From positions 1-37,580 of the forward strand of contig NZ_ALJL01000029.1 in NCBI RefSeq assembly GCF_000287675.1: 37,580 bases of DNA. The letters are read 5' to 3'. Position numbers and translations under genes: made by a program. This document shows positions 14,102 through 22,584 of this stretch, one piece after another. Each line of letters starts with the position of its first letter. Positions within the stretch are counted from its first letter, which is position 1. The notes under the pieces are model-generated. The model was not told where the DNA came from. It saw only the letters and a list, made by a program, of their open reading frames with translations, and made no database searches. Source of the DNA: Lachnoanaerobaculum sp. ICM7. GTDB taxonomy: Bacteria > Bacillota > Clostridia > Lachnospirales > Lachnospiraceae.

Positions 14102-14885
14102 AAAGGTATTGATAATAAAGGTAATTGCCGCAATCTTTTGTATTGCGGTAGGAGTGGTATCATTCTTTCTGATAGCCGATAAGCTGGGGAATGTGGATTT
14201 TCATGCGGATACGATAAGTGCTCTTGACAAGAGCAGAAGTAAAGTCATGGAGCTTGCGGCTGCAGCCGTGGCATCTTCATCGGCTATTACACTTTTGCCG
14301 GGAGATGTAGGAACACCTATTGCACAGGAACTTGCGGATATGAGCAAGTATTTTCTGATTGTGCTTTGCGCAATCTACCTTGAGAAGTTCTTGCTCACCG
14401 TAACAGGCTTTGTGGCATTTAAGTATGTTATTCCTGTGGCATGTGTGCTTTTCATCGTTTTTATCGCTTCAAACGAGAAGATATTTGCAAAAATCGCCAC
14501 AAAGCTGTTTTTATTCAGCCTGGTTATATCATTTACCATCCCTGTGAGTGTAAATATTGCGCGAATGATCGAGAGTAATTATGCCGCCTCGATAGAGACG
14601 ACTCTTAATAATGCCAAGGAAAATACGGATACGGTAACAAAGAGTGCCGAGGAGGAGAACAAAAACAGTAACGCCATTGAGAAGATAGTGAATAATATTA
14701 CGGGAAATGTTAATGAGCTTTTAAAGAAGTTTGAGAATACTCTCAGTGCATTTATAGAGGCTATTGCTGTACTTATTGTAACATCATGCCTTATACCTAT
14801 AGGAGTACTTTTATTTTTCTTATGGCTGGTGAAGCTTGTTTTCTCAATAGATGTAAATAATTTCAGCTTTATCAGAAGAGAATGA
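14088..14885 (+). CDS. Multi-spanning membrane protein of unknown function
   Basis: A 265-residue membrane protein with about five hydrophobic spans: residues 7-30, 83-105, 109-128, 134-158 and 235-258. Between the fourth and fifth spans is a charged soluble loop rich in Asn, Glu and Lys (about 160-225). I do not recognise the family. It begins inside the phosphatase gene (14-nt overlap, GGAGG in the phosphatase end), so a shared task is likely; the phosphatase could act on or with it, which is inference. Confidence 0.7.
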   Translation: MSSIKKVLIIKVIAAIFCIAVGVVSFFLIADKLGNVDFHADTISALDKSRSKVMELAAAAVASSSAITLLPGDVGTPIAQELADMSKYFLIVLCAIYLEKFLLTVTGFVAFKYVIPVACVLFIVFIASNEKIFAKIATKLFLFSLVISFTIPVSVNIARMIESNYAASIETTLNNAKENTDTVTKSAEEENKNSNAIEKIVNNITGNVNELLKKFENTLSAFIEAIAVLIVTSCLIPIGVLLFFLWLVKLVFSIDVNNFSFIRRE

Positions 14886-14915
14886 GTAAATTGTTAAAAA
14901 AATATCGTTAAAATA

Positions 14916-14944
14916 TTGACAATGGTAATATTAAGTTATAATAT
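14916..14944 (+). promoter_or_regulatory. Promoter of the Fe-alcohol dehydrogenase gene
   Basis: TTGACA at 14916-14921 and TATAATAT at 14937-14944 (15 bp to TATAAT or 17 bp to TAATAT), with a leader of about 65 nt. Confidence 0.7.
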
Positions 14945-14972
14945 ATAAGCATGTAATTTTAGTAACACTTAG

Positions 14973-14991
14973 GTTCTTAATAGTTAAGAAC
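14973..14991 (+). promoter_or_regulatory. Leader hairpin before the Fe-alcohol dehydrogenase
   Basis: GTTCTTAA (14973-14980) and TTAAGAAC (14984-14991) form a perfect inverted repeat with a 3-nt loop in the leader. It could be an operator or an mRNA-stabilising hairpin; there is no T run, so it is not a terminator. Confidence 0.45.
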
Positions 14992-15016
14992 TGATGCTCA
15001 AAAATGGAGGCTGTAT

Positions 15017-16231
15017 ATGAGATTTACATTACCAAGAGACATTTATCATGGAAAAGATTCACTTGAGGCTTTAAAGAGCTTCACAGGAAAGAAGGCTTTT
15101 GTCTGTGTAGGCGGTGGATCAATGAAAAGATTCGGATTCTTAGACAAGACCATTGCTTATTTGGAAGAAGCAGGTATGGAAGTAAGACTTTTTGAGGGAA
15201 TTGAGCCTGATCCTTCTGTAGATACCGTAATGCGTGGTGCTAAGGAGATGCTTGAGTTCGGACCGGACTGGATAGTTGCTATCGGTGGAGGTTCACCTAT
15301 CGATGCGGCAAAGGCTATGTGGATCAAGTATGAGTATCCTGATTGTACTTTTGAGGATATGTGTAAGGTATTCGGTATTCCTACACTAAGAAAAAAAGCA
15401 AAATTCTGTGCTATTTCTTCTACATCCGGAACAGCCACGGAAGTAACAGCTTTTTCAATTATCACAGACTATGAAAAGGGTATAAAATATCCTATAGCAG
15501 ACTTTGAGATTACACCTGATGTTGCAATTGTAGACCCTGCACTTGCACAGACAATGCCTAAGAAGCTTGTTGCCCATACAGGTATGGATGCTATGACACA
15601 TGCTATAGAGGCATATGTATCTACAGCCAACTGTGATTTTACAGATCCGCTTGCACTTCACGCTATAGAAATGATAGACAAGTACCTTGTAAAGTCATAC
15701 AATGAAGATAAGACGGCCAGAGATGCAATGCACAATGCACAATGTCTTGCGGGCATGGCATTCTCAAATGCTTTGCTTGGAATAGTACATTCAATGGCAC
15801 ATAAGACAGGTGCCGTATTCGGTGATTTGGGTGCTCATATTATTCACGGTGCAGCAAATGCGATGTATCTTCCAAAGGTTATAGCTTTCAATGCAAAGGA
15901 TAAGGAAGCCGCAAAGAGATATGCCAAGATAGCGGATGTACTTGGATTGCCGGGCAATAGCGAAGACGAGAAGATAAAAGAGCTTATCAAGTACCTTAGA
16001 GGTTTAAATGATGCTTTAAATATTCCACATTGTATCAAGAACTACGGTGCGGATTCATATCCTACAGAGAACGGATTTGTACCTGAAAATGTTTTCTTGG
16101 AAAGACTCCATGACATAGCCGCTAATGCCGTTGCAGATGCATGTACCGGTTCAAACCCGAGACAGCCAAGTGTTGAAGAGATGGAGAAGCTCTTAAAATG
16201 CTGCTACTATGATACGGAAGTAGATTTTTAA
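15017..16231 (+). CDS. Iron-containing alcohol dehydrogenase
   Basis: A 404-residue group III (Fe-dependent) alcohol dehydrogenase, reducing aldehydes to alcohols with NAD(P)H. GGGSPIDAAKAMW (90-102) is the dinucleotide loop; STSGTATEVT (135-144) is the second nucleotide motif. Metal ligands Asp191 and His195 (GMDAMTHAIEAY), His262 (HSMAHKTG) and His277 (HIIHGAANA) are present. The C-terminal region (ACTGSNPRQPS) is typical of butanol/1,3-propanediol-type enzymes; the exact substrate cannot be told. It stands alone between its own promoter and a strong terminator. TGGAGG precedes the ATG. Confidence 0.92.
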   Translation: MRFTLPRDIYHGKDSLEALKSFTGKKAFVCVGGGSMKRFGFLDKTIAYLEEAGMEVRLFEGIEPDPSVDTVMRGAKEMLEFGPDWIVAIGGGSPIDAAKAMWIKYEYPDCTFEDMCKVFGIPTLRKKAKFCAISSTSGTATEVTAFSIITDYEKGIKYPIADFEITPDVAIVDPALAQTMPKKLVAHTGMDAMTHAIEAYVSTANCDFTDPLALHAIEMIDKYLVKSYNEDKTARDAMHNAQCLAGMAFSNALLGIVHSMAHKTGAVFGDLGAHIIHGAANAMYLPKVIAFNAKDKEAAKRYAKIADVLGLPGNSEDEKIKELIKYLRGLNDALNIPHCIKNYGADSYPTENGFVPENVFLERLHDIAANAVADACTGSNPRQPSVEEMEKLLKCCYYDTEVDF

Positions 16232-16252
16232 AAAAAGTTTATAGTATAAATG

Positions 16253-16298
16253 AACACATCAACATCTGATATATTTTAGGTTGTTGATGTGTTTTTTT
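16253..16298 (+). terminator. Rho-independent terminator after Fe-ADH
   Basis: AACACATCAACA (16253-16264) pairs perfectly with TGTTGATGTGTT (16282-16293), followed by a T run. Confidence 0.9.
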
Positions 16299-16331
16299 GA
16301 TAAAAAAATTAAAACTCGTTATCAAATTTGC

Positions 16332-16392
16332 TTGAAAAATGAAATGAAAAGTTGTAATATGATATCGAGTTTCAAATTGAGATTAAATCTCA
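16332..16392 (+). promoter_or_regulatory. Promoter and Zur/Fur-type 7-1-7 box of the zinc operon
   Basis: TTGAAA (16332-16337), 17 bp, TAATAT (16355-16360). TGAGATT-A-AATCTCA at 16378-16392 is a perfect 7-1-7 inverted repeat, the form used by Fur, PerR and Zur. It lies about 10 nt past the expected start of transcription, where binding would block elongation. The regulator gene follows, so it is likely its own operator. Confidence 0.7.
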
Positions 16393-16414
16393 GTAATCAA
16401 ATTGGAGGTGTGGT

Positions 16415-16822
16415 TTGAAGAAAGCTCAGTACAAAACAAGACAATTGCTTGAAATAGAGGATTTCCTGAAAAACAATGAGAATAAGCATGTCACTGTGAA
16501 TGATATTATTCTCTTTTTCAAACAGCAGGGAAAGAATATCGGGAAAGCCACTGTGTACAGGCATTTGGACAGAATGGTAAGTGACGGAACAGTACATAAA
16601 TATATGTTGGAAACAGGAGACAGTGCCTGTTTTGAATATGTAGAGGGTGAAGACGTTCATCCGGTATGTTTTCATTGTAAATGCGAAAAATGCGGAAAGC
16701 TTGTCCATTTGGAGTGTACTGAATTATCTTTAATCGGCGAACATTTGAGAGAAGAACACGGCTTTTCTATAGATCATGCCAGAACAGTTTTTTATGGAAC
16801 TTGTAATGAATGTAGAGAATAG
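16415..16822 (+). CDS. zur: Fur-family regulator, probably Zur
   Basis: A 135-residue Fur-family repressor. The winged helix spans about residues 1-85 (GKNIGKATVYRHLDRMVSDG is the recognition part). HPVCFHCKCEKCGKLVHLEC has the two CxxC-type structural-zinc pairs with CNEC at the end, and H(x)33-type ligands follow. TTG at 16415 is the start, with GGAGG 6 nt upstream; no ATG fits. It is transcribed directly ahead of a zinc ABC transporter, so zinc-responsive repression is the natural reading; iron or peroxide sensing cannot be excluded from sequence alone. Confidence 0.85.
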   Translation: MKKAQYKTRQLLEIEDFLKNNENKHVTVNDIILFFKQQGKNIGKATVYRHLDRMVSDGTVHKYMLETGDSACFEYVEGEDVHPVCFHCKCEKCGKLVHLECTELSLIGEHLREEHGFSIDHARTVFYGTCNECRE

Positions 16823-16831
16823 AGGGAGACT

Positions 16832-17887
16832 ATGAAGAAGTATATTGGAATAGGACTAAGTATCCTTGTGGCTATTATGATGGTTTTGGGTTGTGCAAAA
16901 AAGGAAAGCACCGGCAGCAGTGAGGCTGAGAGCGGCAGCAGTGTAACGGAAAGCAGCAGTGTAGCTGAAAGTAAAAGTGAGGAAACTAAGAAGCTGAGCA
17001 TTGTTACTACAATTTTTCCTGCCTATGACTGGGTAAAACAGGTAGTAGGTGATAATAAGAATGTAGAGATTTCCTTCCTTATAGATAAGGGTGTGGATTT
17101 ACACAGCTATCAGGCATCAGCGGCAGATATCGCAAAAATTACAGACAGTGATTTGTTTGTATATGTAGGCGGAGATTCTGACGATTGGGCTGAGGATATT
17201 ATAAAAGAGAATCCTAATTTGAATTATATCAATATGGTAGACAGTATCGGTGAAGCTGCATTAGCAGAGGAACTTGTAGAGGGTATGCAGGATGAAGAAG
17301 AGCATGACAATGAGAGTGAAGAACATGCAAATGAAGAAGGTGAGCATGAAGAAGGCGAGGAAGAGATAGATGAGCATGTATGGCTTTCAATTAAGAATGC
17401 TGAAACTATAGTAAGTGCTATAGAAGCAAAGTTGGCCGAAATTGACCCTGACAATAAGGCTGAATATGAGAAAAACGCAAATGACTATTTGGCTAAGCTT
17501 GATGAACTTGATAAAGAGTATAAGGATACACTTTCAAGCATTCAAAACAAAACTATAATAGTCGGAGACAGATTCCCGTTCAGATATCTGGTAAATGAAT
17601 ACGGAATAAAGTATTATGCAGCATTTAAGGGCTGTGATGCGGGAAGTGAAGCATCTTTTGAGACTGTAAAGTTTTTGGCAAATAAGATGGATGAGCTTAA
17701 TATGACGGATATTTTTATAATTGACGGTTCAAAAGGAGATTTGGCAAAAACAATAGTTGACAATACCAAGGATAAAAATGCCAAGGTTTTGGTACTTGAC
17801 TCTATGCAGTCTACAAAGAGCAGTGATAATGCAAGCTATCTGGATATAATGAAGAAGAATTTGGAAGTGCTTAAAGAGGTATTATAG
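16832..17887 (+). CDS. znuA: Zinc ABC transporter substrate-binding lipoprotein
   Basis: A 351-residue cluster 9 (ZnuA/AdcA-type) binding protein. It is a lipoprotein (lipobox VLGC, Cys21), with a Ser/Glu-rich linker (22-54), then the mature domain from LSIVTTIFPAYDWVKQVVGD. Zn ligand candidates are His91 (DLHSYQAS) and His182 (DEHVWLS). Between them lies the acidic His-rich loop at 154-182 that marks zinc rather than manganese transporters. FPFRYLVNEYGI and a later Asp region complete the site. It begins 10 nt after the regulator and is followed by the ATPase gene. Confidence 0.92.
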   Translation: MKKYIGIGLSILVAIMMVLGCAKKESTGSSEAESGSSVTESSSVAESKSEETKKLSIVTTIFPAYDWVKQVVGDNKNVEISFLIDKGVDLHSYQASAADIAKITDSDLFVYVGGDSDDWAEDIIKENPNLNYINMVDSIGEAALAEELVEGMQDEEEHDNESEEHANEEGEHEEGEEEIDEHVWLSIKNAETIVSAIEAKLAEIDPDNKAEYEKNANDYLAKLDELDKEYKDTLSSIQNKTIIVGDRFPFRYLVNEYGIKYYAAFKGCDAGSEASFETVKFLANKMDELNMTDIFIIDGSKGDLAKTIVDNTKDKNAKVLVLDSMQSTKSSDNASYLDIMKKNLEVLKEVL

Positions 17888-17898
17888 ACTGGAGATTT

Positions 17899-18570
17899 AT
17901 GATAAAATGTGAAAAATTGTCACTTGGATATGACGGAAAAGCCATAGTGGATAATCTTAATTTTGAAGTTTCGGACGGAGATTATCTATGCGTAATTGGG
18001 GAAAACGGTGTGGGAAAGTCTACACTTATAAAGACGCTTTTAAAACTTATAAAACCGATCTCAGGAGAGGTTATATATAATGAAAATTTGTTGCCTACGG
18101 AGATAGGATATTTATCACAGCAGCAACAATTATTAAAAGACTTTCCGGCATCGGTTTTTGAAATTGTGCTGTCAGGATGTCAGTCTAAGGTGGGAATCAG
18201 ACCATTTTATAAAAAAGAAGAAAAGCAGACTGCAAAGGAGAAGATAGAAAAACTGGGACTTTTGGATCTTATGACAAGAAGCTTCAGTGAACTCTCCGGC
18301 GGTCAGCAACAAAGGGTGCTTTTAGCCAGAGCATTGATGGCGGGACAAAGACTTATGATACTTGATGAGCCTGTTACAGGTCTTGATCCTGAGGCAAGTC
18401 AAAATATGTATGATATTATCAATGAGCTGAATAAAAGCAATATGACCATTATTATGATATCTCATGATATAAAAGTGGCACTTGAATATGCTACCAAGGT
18501 TTTATATATTGGAGAACATATATTTTTCGGTACGACTCCGGAATATAAAAAGAGCAGGGGGATGGCATGA
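17899..18570 (+). CDS. znuC: Zinc ABC transporter ATPase
   Basis: A 223-residue ABC ATPase with Walker A GENGVGKST (about 34-42), Q-loop YLSQQQQLL, signature LSGGQQQR (about 132-139), Walker B RLMILDEP (about 151-158) and switch His in ISHD. It powers zinc import with its neighbours. TGGAGATTT precedes the ATG 11 nt after znuA, and its stop overlaps the permease start by 4 nt (ATGA). Confidence 0.93.
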   Translation: MIKCEKLSLGYDGKAIVDNLNFEVSDGDYLCVIGENGVGKSTLIKTLLKLIKPISGEVIYNENLLPTEIGYLSQQQQLLKDFPASVFEIVLSGCQSKVGIRPFYKKEEKQTAKEKIEKLGLLDLMTRSFSELSGGQQQRVLLARALMAGQRLMILDEPVTGLDPEASQNMYDIINELNKSNMTIIMISHDIKVALEYATKVLYIGEHIFFGTTPEYKKSRGMA

Positions 18571-19397
18571 AAGACATACATATATATTTAAGCTATCCTT
18601 TTGTAAGGTATGCAATAGTAGTAGGCATACTTATAGCACTGTGCTCTTCACTGCTTGGTGTTATTCTGGTATTGAAACGATTTTCATTTATTGGAGACGG
18701 ACTTTCACATGTGGCATTCGGTGCAGTTGCGGTATCTACGGTATTTAACCTTACAGACAATATGGTGCTTGTATTACCTGTGACCATAATTGCGGCAATT
18801 CTGCTTTTAAAGGGCGGAAGTAACGGAAAGATAAAGGGAGATGCATCGATAACGATGATGTCTGTCGGAGCGATGGCTTTCGGATATCTTGTTATGAATG
18901 TGTTTTCAAGCGGATCAAATCTTGCCGGAGATGTATGTACCACCCTGTTCGGCTCCACTTCAATACTTACTTTAACAAAGGAAAAAGTGATTCTTTGTGT
19001 TATACTGTCAATATTTGTAATATCTGCATTTGTACTGTTTTATAATAAAATTTTTGCAGTAACATTTGATGAGAATTTTGCGAATGCTACAGGTATAGAC
19101 ACACAAAAATATAATCTCTTGATAGCTATAATCATTGCAATAATTGTAGTATTGGCTATGAATTTAGTCGGGTCACTCCTTATTTCGGCACTTGTGGTAT
19201 TCCCTGCATTGGCATCCATGTGTGTGTTTAAGAGTTTCCTCTCAGTGACCGTATCCTCGGCTATATTTTCAGTGGTTTGTACCGCTTTAGGACTTTTCAT
19301 TTCAATACTTGGCGGTTCACCTGTGGGCGCAACTATTGTTTGCATTGATATATTTGCATTTTTTATATTTTATCTGATAGGTAAAACGGGACATTAA
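18567..19397 (+). CDS. znuB: Zinc ABC transporter permease
   Basis: A 276-residue ABC-3 family permease with eight to nine hydrophobic spans. Typical features include FSFIGDGLSHVAFGAVAVS near residues 35-53 and GSLLISALVVFPALASM near 200-216. ATGA overlap couples it to znuC. It ends the zur-znuACB operon; a strong terminator follows. Confidence 0.93.
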   Translation: MKDIHIYLSYPFVRYAIVVGILIALCSSLLGVILVLKRFSFIGDGLSHVAFGAVAVSTVFNLTDNMVLVLPVTIIAAILLLKGGSNGKIKGDASITMMSVGAMAFGYLVMNVFSSGSNLAGDVCTTLFGSTSILTLTKEKVILCVILSIFVISAFVLFYNKIFAVTFDENFANATGIDTQKYNLLIAIIIAIIVVLAMNLVGSLLISALVVFPALASMCVFKSFLSVTVSSAIFSVVCTALGLFISILGGSPVGATIVCIDIFAFFIFYLIGKTGH

Positions 19398-19400
19398 TTA

Positions 19401-19468
19401 AAATCTGTGTTATAGTTTAGGTAACGGTAAAGTTTGTTACCCGAATTAGGACACAGATTTTATTTTTA
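19401..19468 (+). terminator. Terminator of the zinc operon
   Basis: AAATCTGTGT (19401-19410) pairs with ACACAGATTT (19451-19460), with an inner hairpin GGTAAC (19420-19425) / GTTACC (19436-19441), followed by TTATTTTT. Confidence 0.85.
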
Positions 19469-19491
19469 GTAAGCTTTGTTATTTTTTTGTC

Positions 19492-19520
19492 TTGATTATG
19501 TTTTGGAATTAATGTAAAAT
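19492..19520 (+). promoter_or_regulatory. Promoter of gpmI
   Basis: TTGATT (19492-19497), 17 bp, TAAAAT (19515-19520). In the leader, TCAAACAG (19587-19594) and CTGTTTGA (19602-19609) form a perfect hairpin ending just before the ribosome site. Confidence 0.5.
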
Positions 19521-19626
19521 CAAATCGAATTTGAAAATATTACGCAGTTTCGGTATGGTGCCGGGCTGCTGACTAATAGTATTTATTCAAACAGCTATAA
19601 ACTGTTTGATAGAAAACGAGGTATAT

Positions 19627-21162
19627 ATGGAAAAAAGACCTGTAGTATTATGTATAATGGACGGTTTAGGACTTAGAAAAGGACATGATCACAATGCGGT
19701 GTTTGAGGCAAATACACCTAATCTGTGCAGCTTGATGAAGGAATATCCTTTTGTAGAAGGACAGGCAAGCGGACTTTTTGTAGGTCTGCCTGACGGACAG
19801 ATGGGTAACTCGGAGGTAGGCCATATGAATATGGGTGCCGGAAGAATTATATATCAGGAGCTTACAAGAATATCAAAAGCTATAGAGGACGGAGAATTCT
19901 TTGAGAACAAAGCGCTTCTTGCCGCAGTTGAGAATGCAAAAAAGAATAACAGTGCACTTCATTTGATGGGACTTGTTTCAAGCGGCGGTGTTCACAGCCA
20001 TAATACACATATTTACGGATTGTTGGAGCTTGCAAAGAGAAACGGATTAAAAGAAGTTTATGTTCATGCATTCCTTGACGGTAGAGATACACCTCCTACA
20101 TCGGGAAAGGAATTTGTAGCCGAGCTTGAAAAAGAGATGGCTAAAATCGGCGTTGGAAAGGTAGCTTCCGTAATGGGACGTTTCTACGCAATGGACAGAG
20201 ATAACAGATGGGATAGAGTTGAAGCCGCTTATTCTATTATGACTAAGGGCGGAAACTTAAAAAAGAGTGCTACAGGAGGTATACAGGAGTCATACGACGA
20301 AGGTAAGAATGATGAGTTTGTTGTACCTTTCTCTGTAGATAATGACGGTGCAAAGACTATTAAGGATAAAGATTCGGTTATCTTTTTTAACTTCAGACCG
20401 GACAGAGCAAGAGAAATGACAAGAGTATTCTGTGTAGACGATTTTGACGGCTTTAACAGAGGAAAGAGACTTGATACCACATTTGTATGCTTCACAGATT
20501 ATGATGAGAGCATCGGTAACAAGCTTGTTGCTTTTGAGAAGGAAGAGATAAAGGATACATTCGGAGAGTTCATAGCTGAGCACGGTATGAAGCAGGTAAG
20601 AATTGCCGAGACAGAGAAATATGCTCATGTCACATTCTTCTTTAACGGAGGAAAGGAAGAGCCTAATGAGGGTGAAGACAGAATTCTTGTAAACTCGCCA
20701 AAGGATGTTGCTACATATGATTTGAAGCCGCAGATGAGCGCATATGAGGTATGTGATAAGCTTGTAGATGCTATAAAGAGCGGTAAGTATGATGTTATTA
20801 TAATTAACTTTGCAAACCCTGACATGGTAGGTCATACAGCTGTGGAAAATGCGGCTATAAAGGCTGTTGAAACGGTTGATGAGTGTATAGGAAAGACTGT
20901 AGCGGCTATCAAGGAAGTTAACGGGGTGATGTTTATCTGTGCAGACCACGGAAACTGTGAGACTTTAGTTGATGAAGAGACAGGTGAACCGCATACAGCT
21001 CATACAACAAATCCTGTACCTTTCATTCTGGTAAATGCAGATCCTAAGTACACTCTGGCAGAGGGCGGAAGACTTTGTGATATAGTTCCTACACTGATTG
21101 AGCTTATGGGATTACAAAAACCGGCTGCAATGACAGGAAAGAGTTTGTTGGTTGAAAAATAA
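19627..21162 (+). CDS. gpmI: 2,3-bisphosphoglycerate-independent phosphoglycerate mutase
   Basis: A 511-residue iPGM of normal length, converting 3- to 2-phosphoglycerate in glycolysis. Metal ligand Asp12 (IMDGLG), nucleophile Ser62 (MGNSEVGHMNMGAG), VHSHNTH, FLDGRDTPPTSG, FNFRPDRARE, NPDMVGHT and CADHGNCE are all intact, so both manganese sites can form. I start at ATG 19627, with ACGAGG upstream; the frame also opens at a TTG at 19606 inside a leader hairpin, which is unlikely. It stands alone with promoter and terminator. Confidence 0.96.
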   Translation: MEKRPVVLCIMDGLGLRKGHDHNAVFEANTPNLCSLMKEYPFVEGQASGLFVGLPDGQMGNSEVGHMNMGAGRIIYQELTRISKAIEDGEFFENKALLAAVENAKKNNSALHLMGLVSSGGVHSHNTHIYGLLELAKRNGLKEVYVHAFLDGRDTPPTSGKEFVAELEKEMAKIGVGKVASVMGRFYAMDRDNRWDRVEAAYSIMTKGGNLKKSATGGIQESYDEGKNDEFVVPFSVDNDGAKTIKDKDSVIFFNFRPDRAREMTRVFCVDDFDGFNRGKRLDTTFVCFTDYDESIGNKLVAFEKEEIKDTFGEFIAEHGMKQVRIAETEKYAHVTFFFNGGKEEPNEGEDRILVNSPKDVATYDLKPQMSAYEVCDKLVDAIKSGKYDVIIINFANPDMVGHTAVENAAIKAVETVDECIGKTVAAIKEVNGVMFICADHGNCETLVDEETGEPHTAHTTNPVPFILVNADPKYTLAEGGRLCDIVPTLIELMGLQKPAAMTGKSLLVEK

Positions 21163-21176
21163 ATAGGTTTTATTGA

Positions 21177-21206
21177 TGCTCAAGGCTTTTGTCTTGGGCA
21201 TTTTTT
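21177..21206 (+). terminator. Rho-independent terminator after gpmI
   Basis: TGCTCAAG (21177-21184) pairs with CTTGGGCA (21193-21200) with one G-U pair, followed by T6. Confidence 0.85.
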
Positions 21207-21403
21207 ATAAGTTTAAGAAATGCTGATAAGATTGCATAATCATTCTCAACATTATTAAATAAACCGTAAATAAAATACAAAGATAATTCATATAGCGTTA
21301 ATTGACTTTAAAAAACAAATAGCGTATTATGTGTATTATTAATCTGATACAATAAGCTTGATAAAGATTAGCAAAAAAATATATAAATATTTCGTGATCA
21401 TTA

Positions 21404-21431
21404 TTGAATAATGGAATGATTGCGATATAAT
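21404..21431 (+). promoter_or_regulatory. Promoter of the SLH-exporter operon
   Basis: TTGAAT (21404-21409), 16 bp, TATAAT (21426-21431). The rest of the gap from 21207 is AT-rich with nothing else recognised. Confidence 0.6.
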
Positions 21432-21466
21432 ACTAAGCGCGTTAATATGCAGATAACGGAGGTTAT

Positions 21467-22573
21467 ATGAGAAGTAAATTAATGAAAATGGGAGCATTGG
21501 GATTGGCTTCCGTATTGGCTACACAGAGTATCGGTGCAGGTACTGTTTTTGCACAAAGCTCAAATTTTGATTTAAGAAAAAAAGTAATAGGTCTTACAGG
21601 TATAACATTTGTAAGCGGAAATATAGACAGGTTTGTAACAAGAGGTGAGTTCGCAAAGATGCTTGTACAGGCTTCACCATATCGTTCCGTACTTACAAAG
21701 ACAAGCAATGTATCGGTATTTAATGATGTTCCGAAAGATAATGAGAACGCGTCCGCTATAAAGATGGCGGTGGAGCAGGGATATATGACAGGATATCTCG
21801 GCGGAAACTTTAAGCCTAATGATAATGTAACATTGAATGATGCCGTAAGAGGAGTACTTACTTTACTCGGGTATCAGGCAAGTGATTTTGCGGGTGATGC
21901 AAACAATAAGAGAATGGCAAAGTACGGTTTCCTTGAGTTGAATGAGAATCTTACATCACTTACACCTACTTCAAATCTTAAGGTAAGAGATTGTATAAAC
22001 CTCTTTTATAATATGTTAAAAACAAATATGAAAGACGGCGGAGCATATATTGCAACCGTATTCGGCGGTGAGTTAAACAGCGACAAGGAGGTAAATCCTT
22101 TAAAGCTTGCCGATAATTCACTTAAGGGACCTAAGGTGGTAAAGTCTGTTAATCAATTGATACAGGCGGTTCCTTTTGACTATAAGGATGCGAATCTCTT
22201 TGTTGACGGAAGCAGCGTAGGTGCGGACAGATTCAAGAGCCTGATGGTATCATCAGATGTAGGACTTGTAATATACTATTCTGCAGCTGCAAAGACTATC
22301 TGGGCATATGATGAGAATACGGATGCTACAAACGGTAAGAAGGCGGTACATGGTACTGTTGAGAGTATATACTATGAGTCAACATCTACACTTACACCTA
22401 CATCCGTGACTATAGACGGAGAAACATACAAAATTGCAAACAGCGATATGCAATTTGCATTCTCTATCTACGGAAGTATCAAGGTTAATGATGATGTTAC
22501 TTTAGTCGTAGATATAAATAATTCTGAAGATGGATCTGCAAGCTACACGGTAGTTGATTATATAGCAGATTAG
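21467..22573 (+). CDS. Secreted S-layer-homology (SLH) domain protein
   Basis: A 368-residue exported protein. An N-terminal signal peptide (MRSKLMKMGALGLASVLATQ, cleavage near VFAQS) is followed by two SLH-like repeats, about residues 53-135 (FVTRGEFAKML; ASAIKMAVEQGYMTGYLGG then FKPNDNVTLNDAVRGVLTLL), which usually anchor proteins to cell-wall polymer. The C-terminal half (from about 215) is beta-rich with no known domain. CGGAGG precedes the ATG. Its stop is 11 nt from the adaptor start, so it is the first gene of an exporter operon and may be its wall-side partner. Confidence 0.82.
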   Translation: MRSKLMKMGALGLASVLATQSIGAGTVFAQSSNFDLRKKVIGLTGITFVSGNIDRFVTRGEFAKMLVQASPYRSVLTKTSNVSVFNDVPKDNENASAIKMAVEQGYMTGYLGGNFKPNDNVTLNDAVRGVLTLLGYQASDFAGDANNKRMAKYGFLELNENLTSLTPTSNLKVRDCINLFYNMLKTNMKDGGAYIATVFGGELNSDKEVNPLKLADNSLKGPKVVKSVNQLIQAVPFDYKDANLFVDGSSVGADRFKSLMVSSDVGLVIYYSAAAKTIWAYDENTDATNGKKAVHGTVESIYYESTSTLTPTSVTIDGETYKIANSDMQFAFSIYGSIKVNDDVTLVVDINNSEDGSASYTVVDYIAD

Positions 22574-22584
22574 TGAGGGGAAAA

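Noticed and set aside
14945-15016. Riboswitch in the Fe-ADH leader
   Set aside because: The leader is ~65 nt with one simple hairpin and no recognisable aptamer core.
19606-19626. TTG start for gpmI at 19606
   Set aside because: It lies inside a leader hairpin and lacks a ribosome site; ATG 19627 gives the family length.
20290-20949. Long open frame on the minus strand inside gpmI
   Set aside because: It is a frame shadow of a strongly conserved gene, with no ribosome site or recognisable domain.
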